Positions 11,206 to 21,116 of a DNA stretch of 64,000 nt are shown piece after piece. This stretch comes from Paenibacillus sp. OVF10 (GTDB taxonomy: Bacteria > Bacillota > Bacilli > Paenibacillales > Paenibacillaceae). Under the pieces are notes generated by a model. The model saw only the letters and a list, made by a program, of their open reading frames with translations. It was not told where the DNA came from and ran no database searches. A program made the position numbers and the translations under genes. The stretch lies in contig CP094668.1 in the NCBI GenBank assembly GCA_022836915.1, forward strand, positions 5,704,001-5,768,000, in the 5' to 3' direction. The number at the start of each line of letters is the position of its first letter. The stretch's first letter is position 1.

Positions 11206-13020
11206 TTAATCATCAATTTTCAGTACCGCCATGAATGCCTCTTGTGGCACCTCAACGTTACCAACTTGCTTCATCCGCTTCTTACCTTCCTTCTGCTTCT
11301 CAAGCAGTTTCCGTTTCCGCGAGATGTCACCACCATAACACTTGGCAAGTACGTTTTTACGCATGGCTTTTACTGTTTCACGAGCAACGACCTTGGTGCC
11401 CACAGATGCCTGAATTGGCACCTCGAACATTTGCCGTGGAATCAGCTCGCGCAGTTTCTCACAGACAATGCGTCCGCGGTTATAGGCACGGTCACGGTGA
11501 ACGATGAAGGACAGAGCATCCACCTGTTCGCCATTGAGTACAATATCCATTTTTGCCAGATTGGACTGACGGTAACCGGACAACTCATAATCCAGGGATG
11601 CATATCCTTTGGTACCGGATTTCAACTGGTCGAAGAAGTCATATACAATCTCGGACAACGGAATCTCATAGGTAATGGTAACCCGGGTTGTGTCCAAATA
11701 TTCCATATTTACATATTCACCGCGTTTATTCTGACACAACTCCATAATGGTACCTACATAATCATTTGGTACGATAATATCTGCCTTGACGTACGGTTCC
11801 TCGACGTAATCAATCCGTCCCACCTCAGGATAGTTGGATGGGTTGTCGATTTTCATCACTTCACCATTGGTTAAGGTGACGTGATAGATTACACTTGGTG
11901 CCGTTGTGATCAACGGAATGTTAAACTCCCGCTCGATCCGCTCCTGGATAACGTCCATGTGTAGCAGTCCAAGGAATCCGCAACGGAATCCAAAACCGAG
12001 TGCACTGGATGTTTCCGGTTCAAAGCTCAGAGACGCATCGTTCAACTGCAATTTCTCCAACGCTTCACGCAGATCAACATAGTCCGATGTTTCGATCGGA
12101 TAGAGACCACAATACACCATTGGGTTAATTTTACGATAACCCGGCAAAGGTTCCGGTGTTGGATTTTTGGCATCCGTTACCGTATCCCCGACTTGTGTAT
12201 CGCCAACATGCCGGATACCTGCAACGATAAATCCAACATCCCCGACGTTCAGCTCGTCCACGATGGTCATACGAGGTTTGAACGCTCCAACTTCAATGAC
12301 TTCAAATGATTTACCTGTTGCCATCATTTTGATTTTGGAACCGGATTTGATTTTGCCATCAACAACACGCACATATACGATTACACCTTTGTACGGGTCA
12401 TAGTGCGAGTCAAAAATCAGCGCTTTCAAAGGCTGGTCAGGATCACCAGTCGGTGCCGGAACACTTTGCACCACTTGCTCCAAAATTTCTTTGATTCCGA
12501 TTCCTGATTTGGCCGAAGCCAAAACCGCATTACTTGTGTCCAAACCAATAACATCTTCCACTTCCTGCTTCACCCGTTCAGGATCAGCGCTTGGAAGGTC
12601 AATTTTGTTGATAACCGGTAAAATTTCAAGGTTGTTATCCAATGCCAGATACACGTTGGCAAGTGTTTGGGCTTCAATTCCCTGAGCCGCATCCACAACC
12701 AGCAGAGCACCTTCACATGCAGCAAGACTGCGTGATACTTCATATGTGAAGTCTACGTGTCCCGGTGTATCAATCAGATTCAATAAATACTCTTCACCGT
12801 CATCCGCTTTGTAAGTCAAGGCTACTGCTTGTAGCTTGATCGTTATTCCACGTTCGCGTTCAAGGTCCATTTTATCCAGAACTTGTTCCTGCATTTCACG
12901 TGAAGTGAGCGCACCTGTGTGCTCCAAGATCCGGTCCGCAAGTGTTGATTTGCCGTGATCTATATGTGCAATAATAGAAAAGTTACGAATTTTACGTTGT
13001 CTTGCCCGAATGTCAGTCAT
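11206..13020 (-). CDS. lepA: Translation elongation factor 4, LepA
   Basis: 604 residues, intact. Ribosome-associated GTPase. G1 is [14 protein letters not shown]3 is DTPGHVDF, and G4 is [12 protein letters not shown]; the C-terminal domain unique to LepA is seen in [23 protein letters not shown] and [16 protein letters not shown]. The length matches the family. One of the few long backbone genes in the window without a frameshift. It lies between spoIIP and hemW, as in other spore formers. Confidence 0.96.
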   Translation of the reverse strand: MTDIRARQRKIRNFSIIAHIDHGKSTLADRILEHTGALTSREMQEQVLDKMDLERERGITIKLQAVALTYKADDGEEYLLNLIDTPGHVDFTYEVSRSLAACEGALLVVDAAQGIEAQTLANVYLALDNNLEILPVINKIDLPSADPERVKQEVEDVIGLDTSNAVLASAKSGIGIKEILEQVVQSVPAPTGDPDQPLKALIFDSHYDPYKGVIVYVRVVDGKIKSGSKIKMMATGKSFEVIEVGAFKPRMTIVDELNVGDVGFIVAGIRHVGDTQVGDTVTDAKNPTPEPLPGYRKINPMVYCGLYPIETSDYVDLREALEKLQLNDASLSFEPETSSALGFGFRCGFLGLLHMDVIQERIEREFNIPLITTAPSVIYHVTLTNGEVMKIDNPSNYPEVGRIDYVEEPYVKADIIVPNDYVGTIMELCQNKRGEYVNMEYLDTTRVTITYEIPLSEIVYDFFDQLKSGTKGYASLDYELSGYRQSNLAKMDIVLNGEQVDALSFIVHRDRAYNRGRIVCEKLRELIPRQMFEVPIQASVGTKVVARETVKAMRKNVLAKCYGGDISRKRKLLEKQKEGKKRMKQVGNVEVPQEAFMAVLKIDD

Positions 13021-13155
13021 TCCTTACCCCCAGAAACAGCCTAGTGTCAATCACTTCATTATAACAGTTGAAGCACAGTGCATCAATCCCGTGATGTCTC
13101 AACTTTATAATAAAGTGTTATCATGCACTCCCAGAGGTTATATTGTACCTTAAAA

Positions 13156-13524
13156 TTATGGTATTTTATTCAGCAACGCCGCTAAAAGAGAGACCACCCA
13201 CTTGATTCCACTATGTGAGAGATTTTGCAATAGTCCAGCCGTTTTGTCTGCCAACACATCAACCGGAGCCTTATTTTGATCTGCCCCAAGCACTTGGCTT
13301 GGTGACTGAACAGGTACAAATGGGGGTTCTTTAATTTCCTTTTGGACAGGTGCAGTCGGAACAGATTCGGTAACCGATGAAGTTGGCTCAGTTGTCACAA
13401 CGGTTGACGTGCCTCCTGATGGATTGCCCATATGAAAGTTGCTGCCAGCCAGCTGCATTCCGAACAGAACACCCAGCAACATTAATACAGCCATGGATAA
13501 CAGTCTTTTACCGAATCTGGACAT
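13156..13524 (-). CDS. Hypothetical single-pass membrane protein (122 aa)
   Basis: Begins MSRFGKRLLSMAVLMLLGVL, a membrane anchor or uncleaved signal, followed by a Thr/Pro/Ser-rich linker and a short C-terminal segment ending WVVSLLAALLNKIP. There is no recognisable domain. It sits between spoIIP and lepA on the same strand, so a sporulation-related role is possible but unsupported by the sequence alone. Confidence 0.7.
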   Translation of the reverse strand: MSRFGKRLLSMAVLMLLGVLFGMQLAGSNFHMGNPSGGTSTVVTTEPTSSVTESVPTAPVQKEIKEPPFVPVQSPSQVLGADQNKAPVDVLADKTAGLLQNLSHSGIKWVVSLLAALLNKIP

Positions 13525-13577
13525 ATGCTTTGCCTCCTGTCACTCTACTATTTTTATCTTCTTTACATATATAATTC

Positions 13578-14871
13578 CTATCCACCCTGCGATGAGGTTT
13601 CCACACTGGCTTTGTCCACCTTCTGATCTTCCCAATACACTTGGGCAATCATGTCTGCTAGAATCTTCGATGTCCGTTGGAGCTCAGCTCCTGTGTTGTC
13701 GATGCCGCCAATCTCAATCAAAATGCTGTTGGGTGAAAGGGTTTGATTGTACTCTCCATTGTTAGCTCCTCCGCCATCCTTGCCCCACACACCACGGGAT
13801 ACCCCAGGATACTTGGCTTCCAGTTTCTTGTGAATTTTCGCTGCAAAGGCTTCATTCTGCCGCCAATTTGGATTTTCATGTCCAATAATGAAATACACTT
13901 TGGCATAGCCCAAGTCATTAATGGTGGTGGTTGTTTTGCCATGACGCTGTGAATCACGATGAATGTCTATGAGATACGTCAGATCATCATTTTGAGCGAG
14001 TGCCGCTTTTACCGTTTGACGGGAGTATTTATAAGAATAGTTCCAGTTATAATCCTTTACTTTAGTGGGATAATCATCCTTGGCGTGTTCTACGCCGATT
14101 CCCAGCTTCTCCAAACTGTCTGAGAGGTAGGTCCCCACTTGAAATACATTGCCTGTTGATTTGCCTGATGATGGATTATCACTTTTCGTACCTAGCAGTG
14201 GATTGTAACCTTCCCGTGGATGGGAATGATAGATAAGAATTGATTTTTTGCCTGTTGTCGGTGAGCCTGAATTGTCTTTCTCACCATTCTTCGCTGGGGG
14301 ATCCTCTTTACCTTCTCCATCTCCAGGCTCACTCGACTCAGGCGGATCCGTATTGTCCTGGCCTGGTGGAACATGCAGTTCACTACCGGGTTTCCCTCCA
14401 CCTGCGGAAGCCGTATCCGTAAGACCGGGACCGGGTTGATAATCTTCAGGAGCCTCGGCTTTTTCGTTACCAGATCCAGGACGGAGCAGAACAGGTTGGT
14501 TGGAACCCATGCCCGGCATTTCTCTCGCAATCAGGCTCTTGGGGTCTTGAGGATTTACATTCGTTAGTAATTGGAAAACAAAAGAGGTGAGATTTTCACC
14601 GGATATGGCAGAGGTCTGTTCCTTCTGGGTGAGATGAGGCATCTCCATACCGAGCATATCAACAAAAAAGCGGCTTGATACGGCACTCGCAAATCCTTTC
14701 ATGGAAGAAACGGGTGAATTATTCAAGCGTTTCTCTGCCATGCCCCCAGACCCAGTACGACAAAAAACAAGGCAGATATGATCATAAGCAACAACAACGT
14801 ACGGCCCATGGCCAGCACGTGCAGACATCTTTTTTCCACTTCCCAATATTCCAGGCCAATATCTTGTTCAT
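13578..14871 (-). CDS. spoIIP: Stage II sporulation protein P, two frameshifts in the N-terminus
   Basis: Peptidoglycan amidase/endopeptidase partner of SpoIID and SpoIIM during forespore engulfment. I place the start at 14871 (MNKILAWNIGKW, with AGGAG 7 bases before). Restoring one A in the A6 run at 14830-14835 and one G in the G5 run at 14743-14747 gives a continuous N-terminus with a membrane segment (RTLLLLMIISALFFVVLGLG) and a 431-residue protein. The catalytic domain contains ILIYHSHPREGYNP, TYLIDIHRDSQRH and NSILIEIGGIDNT, the SpoIIP zinc-site signatures. Both breaks are homopolymer contractions. Confidence 0.92.
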
Positions 14872-14964
14872 TCTGCTGTCTCCTTCCCTGCTGGACAACT
14901 CTTATACTTCAACTCTATGAGCCGGCCCAATTTGATAGAACAGGAAAATGAAAGATTCCAGAAA

Positions 14965-15000
14965 CAAAAAAGAAAGTCCGATAGATTCGGACCTTCTTCT
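14965..15000 (-). terminator. Terminator of gpr
   Basis: On the minus strand AGGTCCGAA-tcta-TCGGACTTT followed by CTTTTTTG. It begins 15 bases after the gpr stop. Confidence 0.82.
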
Positions 15001-15015
15001 CAGCAGTTTTAAGTT

Positions 15016-16016
15016 TTAATGTGTATAGGCGGCTACGTTATCCGGATTCACTGCATCGTGGAGTGCAGCGTTAAGTCCTGTAGCGATAACATTGGCAATT
15101 CCCTCAATAAACTCATCGATTTCCTTTGGGGTAACTATGAGGTCATGACCCAGTGGCTCAAGTACCTCTTTCACCAGACTCAAGCGATCTTGCTCACCGA
15201 TGTCGTCCAGCATACCCATGATCTGTTTGGTCTGATCCGTTTCCTGGCGAAAGTGTGAACGCATCATCTCAATCACATTGTTCACAATAGTGGACGCATA
15301 ACATACGGTTGGTACTCCAATGGCGATGCAAGGCACACCTAATATTTCACGAGTCAGGCCACGCCGTTTGTTTCCAATACCGGATCCCGGATGAATACCA
15401 ATGTCCGCTACCTGAATCGTTGTATTTACACGTTCCAAGGAACGGGAGGCCAGCGCATCAATCGCAATAATGGCATCCGGCTTGGTCCGATCTACAATCC
15501 CCTGTACGATGTCACTGGATTCAATGCCCGTTGTACCTAACACGCCGGGAGCAATCGCGCTGACTTCCCGATACCCTGGCGCTACCTGATCTGGCACCAA
15601 TTCGAAATACTGACGGGTTACCATCAGATTTTCCACAACAAGTGGACCGAGTGAATCCGGGGTGACATTCAAGTTGCCCAGGCCAACAATCAAGACCTTG
15701 GATGTTTTGTTGATTCCAGCTTTAACCATAAAATCTTCCATTTCACGTGTGAACTCGGCAGCAACTCGCTCTTGTAACTCGGTATCACCATTCCGTAGTG
15801 AAGGTACTTCCAAGGTGACATAGTGACCTTTCACCCGACCAATAGCCGTTGCTGCTTCTTCAGTCAGGACATCAATACGTGTAATCGTAATGCCCTCTTT
15901 TTCTCCACATCTTCCCGCAGTCCGGGGATCGTCTGTTTCTGTCCACCTTGCGCCATTTCCTTGGAGTCGATCGCCAAATCGGTACGAACTGTATAGTTTT
16001 GCAAATCCAGTGTCAT
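15016..16016 (-). CDS. gpr: Germination protease GPR, one-base frameshift in the sequence
   Basis: Cleaves small acid-soluble spore proteins during germination. The true start is the ATG at 16016 (MTLDLQNYTVRTDLAIDSKE), which includes the propeptide region. The frame breaks at the T5 run 15898-15902, i.e. in GAG AAA AAA GAG coding EKKEG. One extra A joins it to ITITRIDVLTEEAATAIGR and gives 333 residues. Conserved GPR segments are VLIVGLGNLNVTPDSLGPLV, AIAPGVLGTTGIESSDIV and IAIDALASR. Lies between spoIIP and rpsT, the usual order. Confidence 0.92.
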
Positions 16017-16190
16017 TCTGTCCCTGCCTCCTTACCGCATTTGAGCATATTGTGTGGGAAAAAGGGTTTCTTTATACAGCATGTCGAACATCGTAGGAAT
16101 ATCTGTTGCATTTTACATGCTAGCGTGATAGAATATTTTAAGTTGTGAAACGTTTGTATTCATGCAAATGCCTTACAGGAGGTGAATGTA

Positions 16191-16463
16191 ATGCCAAACA
16201 TCAAATCCGCTGTTAAACGCGTAAAAACGAGCGACAAGCGCCGCGCACTCAACGCTTCCCAGAAGTCTGCACTCCGTACAGCTGTTAAAGCTGCTGATGC
16301 TGCTCTGGTAAGTAACGAAGTTGATACTGCAAAAGCTGCGATTCAAGCTGCTTCCAAAAAGCTGGACAAGGCTGTAACTAAAGGTCTGGTTCATAAAAAT
16401 GCTGCAGCACGCAAAAAGTCTCGCTTGGCGAAAAAACTGAACGCTCTTTCCGCACAAGCGTAA
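16191..16463 (+). CDS. rpsT: 30S ribosomal protein S20
   Basis: 90 residues, start [18 protein letters not shown] at 16191 with AGGAGGTG 7-8 bases upstream; an apparent GTG three codons earlier lies in the binding site. It is a basic, helical 16S rRNA-binding protein ending [10 protein letters not shown]. The only plus-strand gene in this part of the backbone, divergent from gpr. Confidence 0.96.
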   Translation: MPNIKSAVKRVKTSDKRRALNASQKSALRTAVKAADAALVSNEVDTAKAAIQAASKKLDKAVTKGLVHKNAAARKKSRLAKKLNALSAQA

Positions 16464-16487
16464 GAAGCGTTACTTATACGATCAATG

Positions 16488-16524
16488 GAAAAATCCTGAA
16501 CAGCATAGGCTTTCAGGATTTTTT
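16488..16524 (+). terminator. Terminator of rpsT
   Basis: AAATCCTGAA...TTCAGGATTTTTT, 25 bases after the rpsT stop. Confidence 0.9.
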
Positions 16525-16550
16525 AGTATCTGATTCGATAAGTATAAGAC

Positions 16551-16616
16551 ACAAACAAAAGCGACCTTTATTCCGATGATTAAACGATCATGGAGCAAAG
16601 GTCGCTTTGTTTGTTA
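16551..16616. terminator. Bidirectional terminator between rpsT and holA
   Basis: The long arms ACAAACAAAAGCGACCTTT and AAAGGTCGCTTTGTTTGT surround a loop of about 27 bases. It serves convergent rpsT and holA. Confidence 0.75.
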
Positions 16617-16651
16617 TTCACACTAGTAATCTATTACGTTTACGTGTCCAT

Positions 16652-17667
16652 TCAGGCACCAAGTCTCAATAAGAACAGCTCCAGACCAAGCACTTTATCC
16701 ACCGCTCCTGTTTTCATCTGGTAATCCAGTTCGCTGAGGTGACTCAAAATCATTCTCAGACGTTCCGGCTGAAATTTACGAGCTTGTTCACCCGCAATCT
16801 TAACAGCATACGGATGCAGACCAAGCTGACTGGCAATCTGCTGCTGGGAGTAACTTTGTTGGCCCAACTCTTTCACCTGGATCATGATCCGAAACTGACG
16901 TGCGATTAAAGTCGCAATTTTAATCGGTTCTTCCCGCTGCTTCAGCAACTCATAGAAAAGAGCCAACGCTTTCTCCAGTCGCAAATTAGCGAGTTCTTCG
17001 ACCAGCGAGAATACATTCTGCTCTGTACTACGGGCAACCAGTGACTCGATATCAGCACGCTTGATTGTCCCCCATTACCCGCAAACAAACATAACTTGTC
17101 TACTTCAGCAGACAGGGTCTGAAGACCTGTTCCTGCATAGCTGATCAACGTTTCCGCCGCTCCCGTCTCCAAGGAAACATCCCGCTGCTTCGCCAGTTTC
17201 ACTATCCAATTCAATAACTCATCTCCACTGAGTGGAGCAAAAGCAAGAACTACTGCCTGTTTCTTGACAGCCTTCACCAGTTTCTTACGCTCATCCAGCT
17301 TATCCCCTTGGGCCAAGAAAACAATCGTACTGTAATCTGCCGGATTTTCCATATATGTAAGCAGACGATCAACCTGATGTTCAATCTTGGATTCTTTACC
17401 TGCGGTGAACAGGCTCGCGTCCCTTACAATAATTAATTTGCGAGGAACGAGAAAAGGTACAGTCTCTGCTTCTTCAATAACGACCTCCACAGCCGTTTCA
17501 GACAAATCATATGGAATAATCGCAAAATCACGATGTTCTTCTTCAATAACCTGTTCTTTTAACATATCCGTAAATTGCTGTATCTGGTACTTCTCCGTTC
17601 CGTACAGCACATAGATCGGTGCCGTTTCTCCATTACGTATTGCCTTTGTTGCACTTTTTACATCCAT
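16652..17667 (-). CDS. holA: DNA polymerase III delta subunit, one-base frameshift in the sequence
   Basis: Clamp-loader subunit that opens the beta clamp. The start MDVKSATKAIRNGETAPIYV at 17667 leads into YGTEKYQIQQF. The frame breaks at the C5 run 17069-17073 (G5 on the coding strand). One added G links FAGNGG to TIKRADIESLVARSTEQNVF and then LEKALALFYELLKQ, giving 338 residues, the normal length. The gene is essential in bacteria, so a real disruption is unlikely. Opposes rpsT. Confidence 0.93.
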
Positions 17668-17720
17668 TCACGGCGCCTCCTTATCCCTCTTATCCTACCA
17701 GAAAAAACGCAAGACAACAA

Positions 17721-17756
17721 AGGGACCTTACATCCAGTTATGGATGAAGGTCCCCT
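17721..17756 (-). terminator. Terminator upstream of holA
   Basis: AGGGACCTTACATCC pairs with GGATGAAGGTCCCCT across a 6-base loop. On the minus strand it would end the sigma/anti-sigma transcript; the T-run is poor. Confidence 0.6.
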
Positions 17757-17923
17757 GTCCTACATCTATATAAACGCAGACACCAGCAGTTCTAGAAAAA
17801 GCCGGTGCGCGGTCATACGACGTCAGTTGTTTGAACTGAGATAGGACGTTTTGTTACTTCCACTATATGCTTGTCATACTGAAAATGTTCTTTCGTTTAG
17901 AGGAGCGCACTCCCCATTTTTAA

Positions 17924-19207
17924 TTATTTCGCAGGAGCTCCACCTGAAACAGCAGGTACATTAAACGAGTTCTTCGCCGTTGTTCCGTCCTTGTCCGTTT
18001 CGTAATTAAATAGAGTACCATCCTTGGACCAACTCGCTGACTTCAGTGTCCCCTCTATACTGCGTTGTTCAACCAAATTTAGAACATCCGGTTCATTGGC
18101 AGGTTTGGAGTATATGCTGAGTTGATCACCAATAAGCATAACTACATAGGAGCCGTCAGGTGATTTCCATTCTTTTGGTGCTGCCGTTGTAGTCATTCCC
18201 TGATCCGGTCCTGCCGCGAATCCTTTGTTTCCTCCAGAAGCGTCTGCACCTGCACTGGAATCAGGTACAGTATTACCTTCAACCGGAACATCTTCAGTCA
18301 TATTAGGTGTTGTATCCTGAGAAGTGAAGGATTTCGCATCTCCATTTTCCGTTTCTGTTACTCCATTCTCTTCCCCATCTGCAGAAGATTTAGGAGAATC
18401 TCCTGATCCCTGAATTCTCTGCTCAGAATCTTGGTTCTGAACCTGATTATTCTGATTATCGGTCGAAGGAGTTTTAGACGAATTATCCTGAGTTCCTTTA
18501 TTCCGAGCAGGTGTTGATTCGGTAGCCGGTTGTTGAGGTGCCGGATCTGATTGAACTTCAGGCTCCTGTACCTTATCTCCACCATTCTCTTCAGGAATTG
18601 TTTCTACGCCTTGGTTATCTGGTTCAGTTGGTGAAACATTCGATTGATCCACAAACACATCGTTGCTGCTTGGTTGGGGCGACGTGGCAGGATCAGAATT
18701 TTCAATACTCTTGCTCAATGGATTCTCATCCACATTGCCACTCTCTTGAGAAGCTCCAGAGCTCATCAGCATGGAATCGGCATTCTCAATCTGTTCAGGC
18801 TGGTATCCCCAGATGGCAAATCCCAAAACAACTGCTGCTGCCGCTGCACCCATGGACATACGTCCTGCCATTGAGTTAAGCCATTTTTGCTTCGTTTTCC
18901 GCTCACTTGAACGTTGTAAATTCTCAAATGCAGCGGGGACAGGATTCATTTCCTGTATGGTGCTACTTTGTTCCTTCCGTGCTTCGTCAATGGCATCAAG
19001 CTGTGGCATAATCGCATCAACCAGACTAAATTTCGGGCTTACTTGCGGTAATTCTTCCAGTTCTCTGGAAAGAGCTCTGAGTAAACTAAAATTCTCGGCG
19101 CACTCCGGACACTTCGCCACATGCTGTAGCATCTGCGCGGTTTCCGCCTCGCCCAGATCATGATCCAGATAGCGGTGCATCCATTCCACCACCTCTTCGC
19201 ATTTCAT
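17924..19207 (-). CDS. Membrane anti-sigma factor with zinc-finger domain
   Basis: 427 residues. The N-terminal zf-HC2 motif is seen as MKCEEVVEWMHRYLDHDL with later HVAKCPECAENF (H-x3-C-x2-C). A single membrane segment (AAAAAVVLGFAIWGY) lies near 130-145, followed by a long Ser/Thr/Pro/Asn-rich extracytoplasmic region and a C-terminal domain beginning EWKSPDGSYVVMLIGDQL. The start overlaps the sigma gene stop (ATGA), a classic ECF pair. It should hold the sigma factor at the membrane until a signal releases it; the signal is unknown. Confidence 0.85.
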   Translation of the reverse strand: MKCEEVVEWMHRYLDHDLGEAETAQMLQHVAKCPECAENFSLLRALSRELEELPQVSPKFSLVDAIMPQLDAIDEARKEQSSTIQEMNPVPAAFENLQRSSERKTKQKWLNSMAGRMSMGAAAAAVVLGFAIWGYQPEQIENADSMLMSSGASQESGNVDENPLSKSIENSDPATSPQPSSNDVFVDQSNVSPTEPDNQGVETIPEENGGDKVQEPEVQSDPAPQQPATESTPARNKGTQDNSSKTPSTDNQNNQVQNQDSEQRIQGSGDSPKSSADGEENGVTETENGDAKSFTSQDTTPNMTEDVPVEGNTVPDSSAGADASGGNKGFAAGPDQGMTTTAAPKEWKSPDGSYVVMLIGDQLSIYSKPANEPDVLNLVEQRSIEGTLKSASWSKDGTLFNYETDKDGTTAKNSFNVPAVSGGAPAK

Positions 19208-19752
19208 CCTGTCACACCACCTTTCTGATATTCCTGTAGTAGATTCTGTAATTGCTGTCTGGCTCTAAATAAATAAGATTTCACCGTATTCAACGGAAGA
19301 TCGAGACAATCCGCAATTTCATTGTAGGATAAGTCCTGCAAATATCTTAGAACAATAACGGTACGATGATGCTCGGGAAGCTTGTTGATCGCATCCTGAA
19401 TGTCTTGGGCCACATATGTAGACATGACCTCGTATTCCACATCCTGATTATCCTGAAAAACCATGTCATGTTCGTCAATGGAGACAGACGGCTTGGTTCT
19501 TCTGAATTTATCAATACAGATGTTCGTAACGATGCGTTGTACCCATGTTTTGAATTGGGCCTTTTCTTCGTATGAGTTGATTTTGGTGTAAATTCGGATC
19601 AACGCTTCCTGCGCAGCATCCAAAGCGTCCTGTTCATTATTTAGAATGTAATATGCGGTCCGATAGACATGTTGTTCAATCTCCCGCAATAGGGTAATTA
19701 GAGCGTCGCGATCGCCCGATTGAGCGGCTCTGATGAGTTCCGGCTCTACCAC
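19204..19752 (-). CDS. ECF-type RNA polymerase sigma factor (SigW-like)
   Basis: 182 residues. Region 2 is AAYYIL-type (YRTAYYILNNEQDALDAAQE, then FKTWVQRIVTNICIDKFRR) and region 4 is LPEHHRTVIVLRYLQDLSY, with the helix-turn-helix EIADCLDLPLNTVKSYLFRA. Paired with the anti-sigma gene by a 4-base overlap. Its closest type is the SigW/SigM group that governs envelope stress in Bacillales; the exact subgroup is inferred. Confidence 0.88.
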   Translation of the reverse strand: MVEPELIRAAQSGDRDALITLLREIEQHVYRTAYYILNNEQDALDAAQEALIRIYTKINSYEEKAQFKTWVQRIVTNICIDKFRRTKPSVSIDEHDMVFQDNQDVEYEVMSTYVAQDIQDAINKLPEHHRTVIVLRYLQDLSYNEIADCLDLPLNTVKSYLFRARQQLQNLLQEYQKGGVTG

Positions 19753-19781
19753 AAAGGATCCCCTCTCCCTGCAACCTTACA

Positions 19782-19808
19782 GACGTAATCATCAATAAAA
19801 TTGTTGCA
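19782..19808 (-). promoter_or_regulatory. Possible autoregulated ECF promoter
   Basis: On the minus strand TGCAAC, 17 bases, CGTC. This resembles the SigW-type TGAAAC-N16-CGTA promoter and sits just upstream of the sigma gene. Proposed by pattern only. Confidence 0.35.
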
Positions 19809-20101
19809 AAGTTAAGTATTTTTTTAATTTGCCATAACAAAATAACGGCGTATGTATTAGGGCCGCTGAAATCTTCTCTTAGAATAACAGAAATTGCATA
19901 ACGAGTCACCAAACGTATCCAAAAGGGATTCCATTACTTACACGACTCAATTCAAATGCAATGGCATACATTATAGCTAAGCACTTTTTTGGCTCCTAAA
20001 ATAAAAAAGTCGAAATTTGTCCAAATTTAAGCTGATTTTAATGCAATTTTCATGAAAATAGTGTATTGTAAATTTACATTCATAAACACGAGGTGATGAG
20101 C
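19809..20101. other. Intergenic region between the sigma gene and the 103-aa gene
   Basis: AT-rich divergent region. Apart from the candidate ECF promoter at its left edge and a GAGGTGATG binding site at the right edge, I see no further signal. Confidence 0.5.
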
Positions 20102-20404
20102 ATGCCAGCTCTTGCGAAAATTCAAGCTTTAAAAGAACAAATGCCCAAAGAATACCAAAGTATTTCCCACTTTGTGGAACATGCATTGGAGTCCATTGAT
20201 ACTCTGGTCGAGGAACATCGGAAGTACGTAGCTGCACAGGCATTATACGGCGATAAAATCGTTGGATCGGAAGAACGCTTGTACAGAGAAACCGTACTTG
20301 ATGTCAGAGCACAGCTGTTGATGACTCTTGAGAAAACGGTAGAAGATCTGTTGCACAAAGGCGATAAACACTGGAACAAACACTTTAAGGATGGCGTGGA
20401 GTAG
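20102..20404 (+). CDS. Hypothetical 100-aa helical protein
   Basis: The start MPALAKIQALKEQMPKEY at 20102 follows GAGGTG. It is an all-helical, charged soluble protein without a signal peptide or cysteines; the ending is KHWNKHFKDGVE. A strong terminator follows. I do not recognise the family. It is probably a core gene because base composition matches the backbone. Confidence 0.7.
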   Translation: MPALAKIQALKEQMPKEYQSISHFVEHALESIDTLVEEHRKYVAAQALYGDKIVGSEERLYRETVLDVRAQLLMTLEKTVEDLLHKGDKHWNKHFKDGVE

Positions 20405-20428
20405 TTCTTATATTTCTTCTACCATTTG

Positions 20429-20488
20429 AAAAAATGGCCCGTTTTCCGATATTCTCCTCGTGGAGTGTAACGGAAAGCGGGCTTTTTT
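20429..20488 (+). terminator. Terminator of the 100-aa gene
   Basis: GCCCGTTTTCCG pairs with CGGAAAGCGGGC, followed by TTTTTT. Confidence 0.92.
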
Positions 20489-20653
20489 GTGCTGTGCTGT
20501 AACCTGCAATCAAATGAAGTGATTAATTGGTATCATCTCAATCAGCATAAAATCGTTTAACTGTTTCCTCAACCTCTGTATGTTAAAATATAGTAACTCC
20601 CTTAGTTTATCTCTTGTTGAATATAGTTATTTAAGATGGAGGTCAATATTCGA

Positions 20654-20917
20654 ATGACAAAATCCCATAGAATCAATAGGCCGCGCGGAAAAATACTTGC
20701 AGCTGTATTAACTGCAGTCCTCATTTCACTTGCAATGGGGATATATCACTATGTCCCTATAGATGAAAGATTAGAGAATACTTACTATTATTCATTCGGG
20801 TATAAATTTGCGGTTGGATTATTGATTAACCTCGCTATTTTACTTTTCTTAATTACGCCACTTTCCATATTAGTGGATGGATTACTTTTATACAGAAAAA
20901 AGATAATACGTATATGA
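20654..20917 (+). CDS. Small membrane protein with two predicted membrane segments
   Basis: The start MTKSHRINRPRGK at 20654 has GGAGGT about 11 bases upstream. Two hydrophobic segments (ILAAVLTAVLISLAMGIYHY and AVGLLINLAILLFLITPLSI) give 87 residues. The stop overlaps the start of the next small membrane gene. Function unknown. Confidence 0.65.
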   Translation: MTKSHRINRPRGKILAAVLTAVLISLAMGIYHYVPIDERLENTYYYSFGYKFAVGLLINLAILLFLITPLSILVDGLLLYRKKIIRI

Positions 20918-21105
20918 GATTGATCGTTGCTATTGCAGCATATGTTCTATTAGGCTTCACAGGTGGGATCATCTACTCGATATTTACACGTAACTTCAAT
21001 ACTTTTTCTGCTCAAACTCTCTACATCATTGTAGGTTCTCTTGTCTTTTTAACCTTCCAGTTAGTATTAGATCGGCGTTTTTTCATTTATCACACCGATA
21101 AATAG
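20914..21105 (+). CDS. Small membrane protein (63 aa) coupled to the previous gene
   Basis: The start at 20914 overlaps the previous stop by 4 bases (ATGA). Two hydrophobic segments, ending DRRFFIYHTDK. The two genes look like one translational unit and may encode a two-subunit membrane complex; function unknown. Confidence 0.6.
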   Translation: MRLIVAIAAYVLLGFTGGIIYSIFTRNFNTFSAQTLYIIVGSLVFLTFQLVLDRRFFIYHTDK

Positions 21106-21116
21106 ATTGCCTGCCT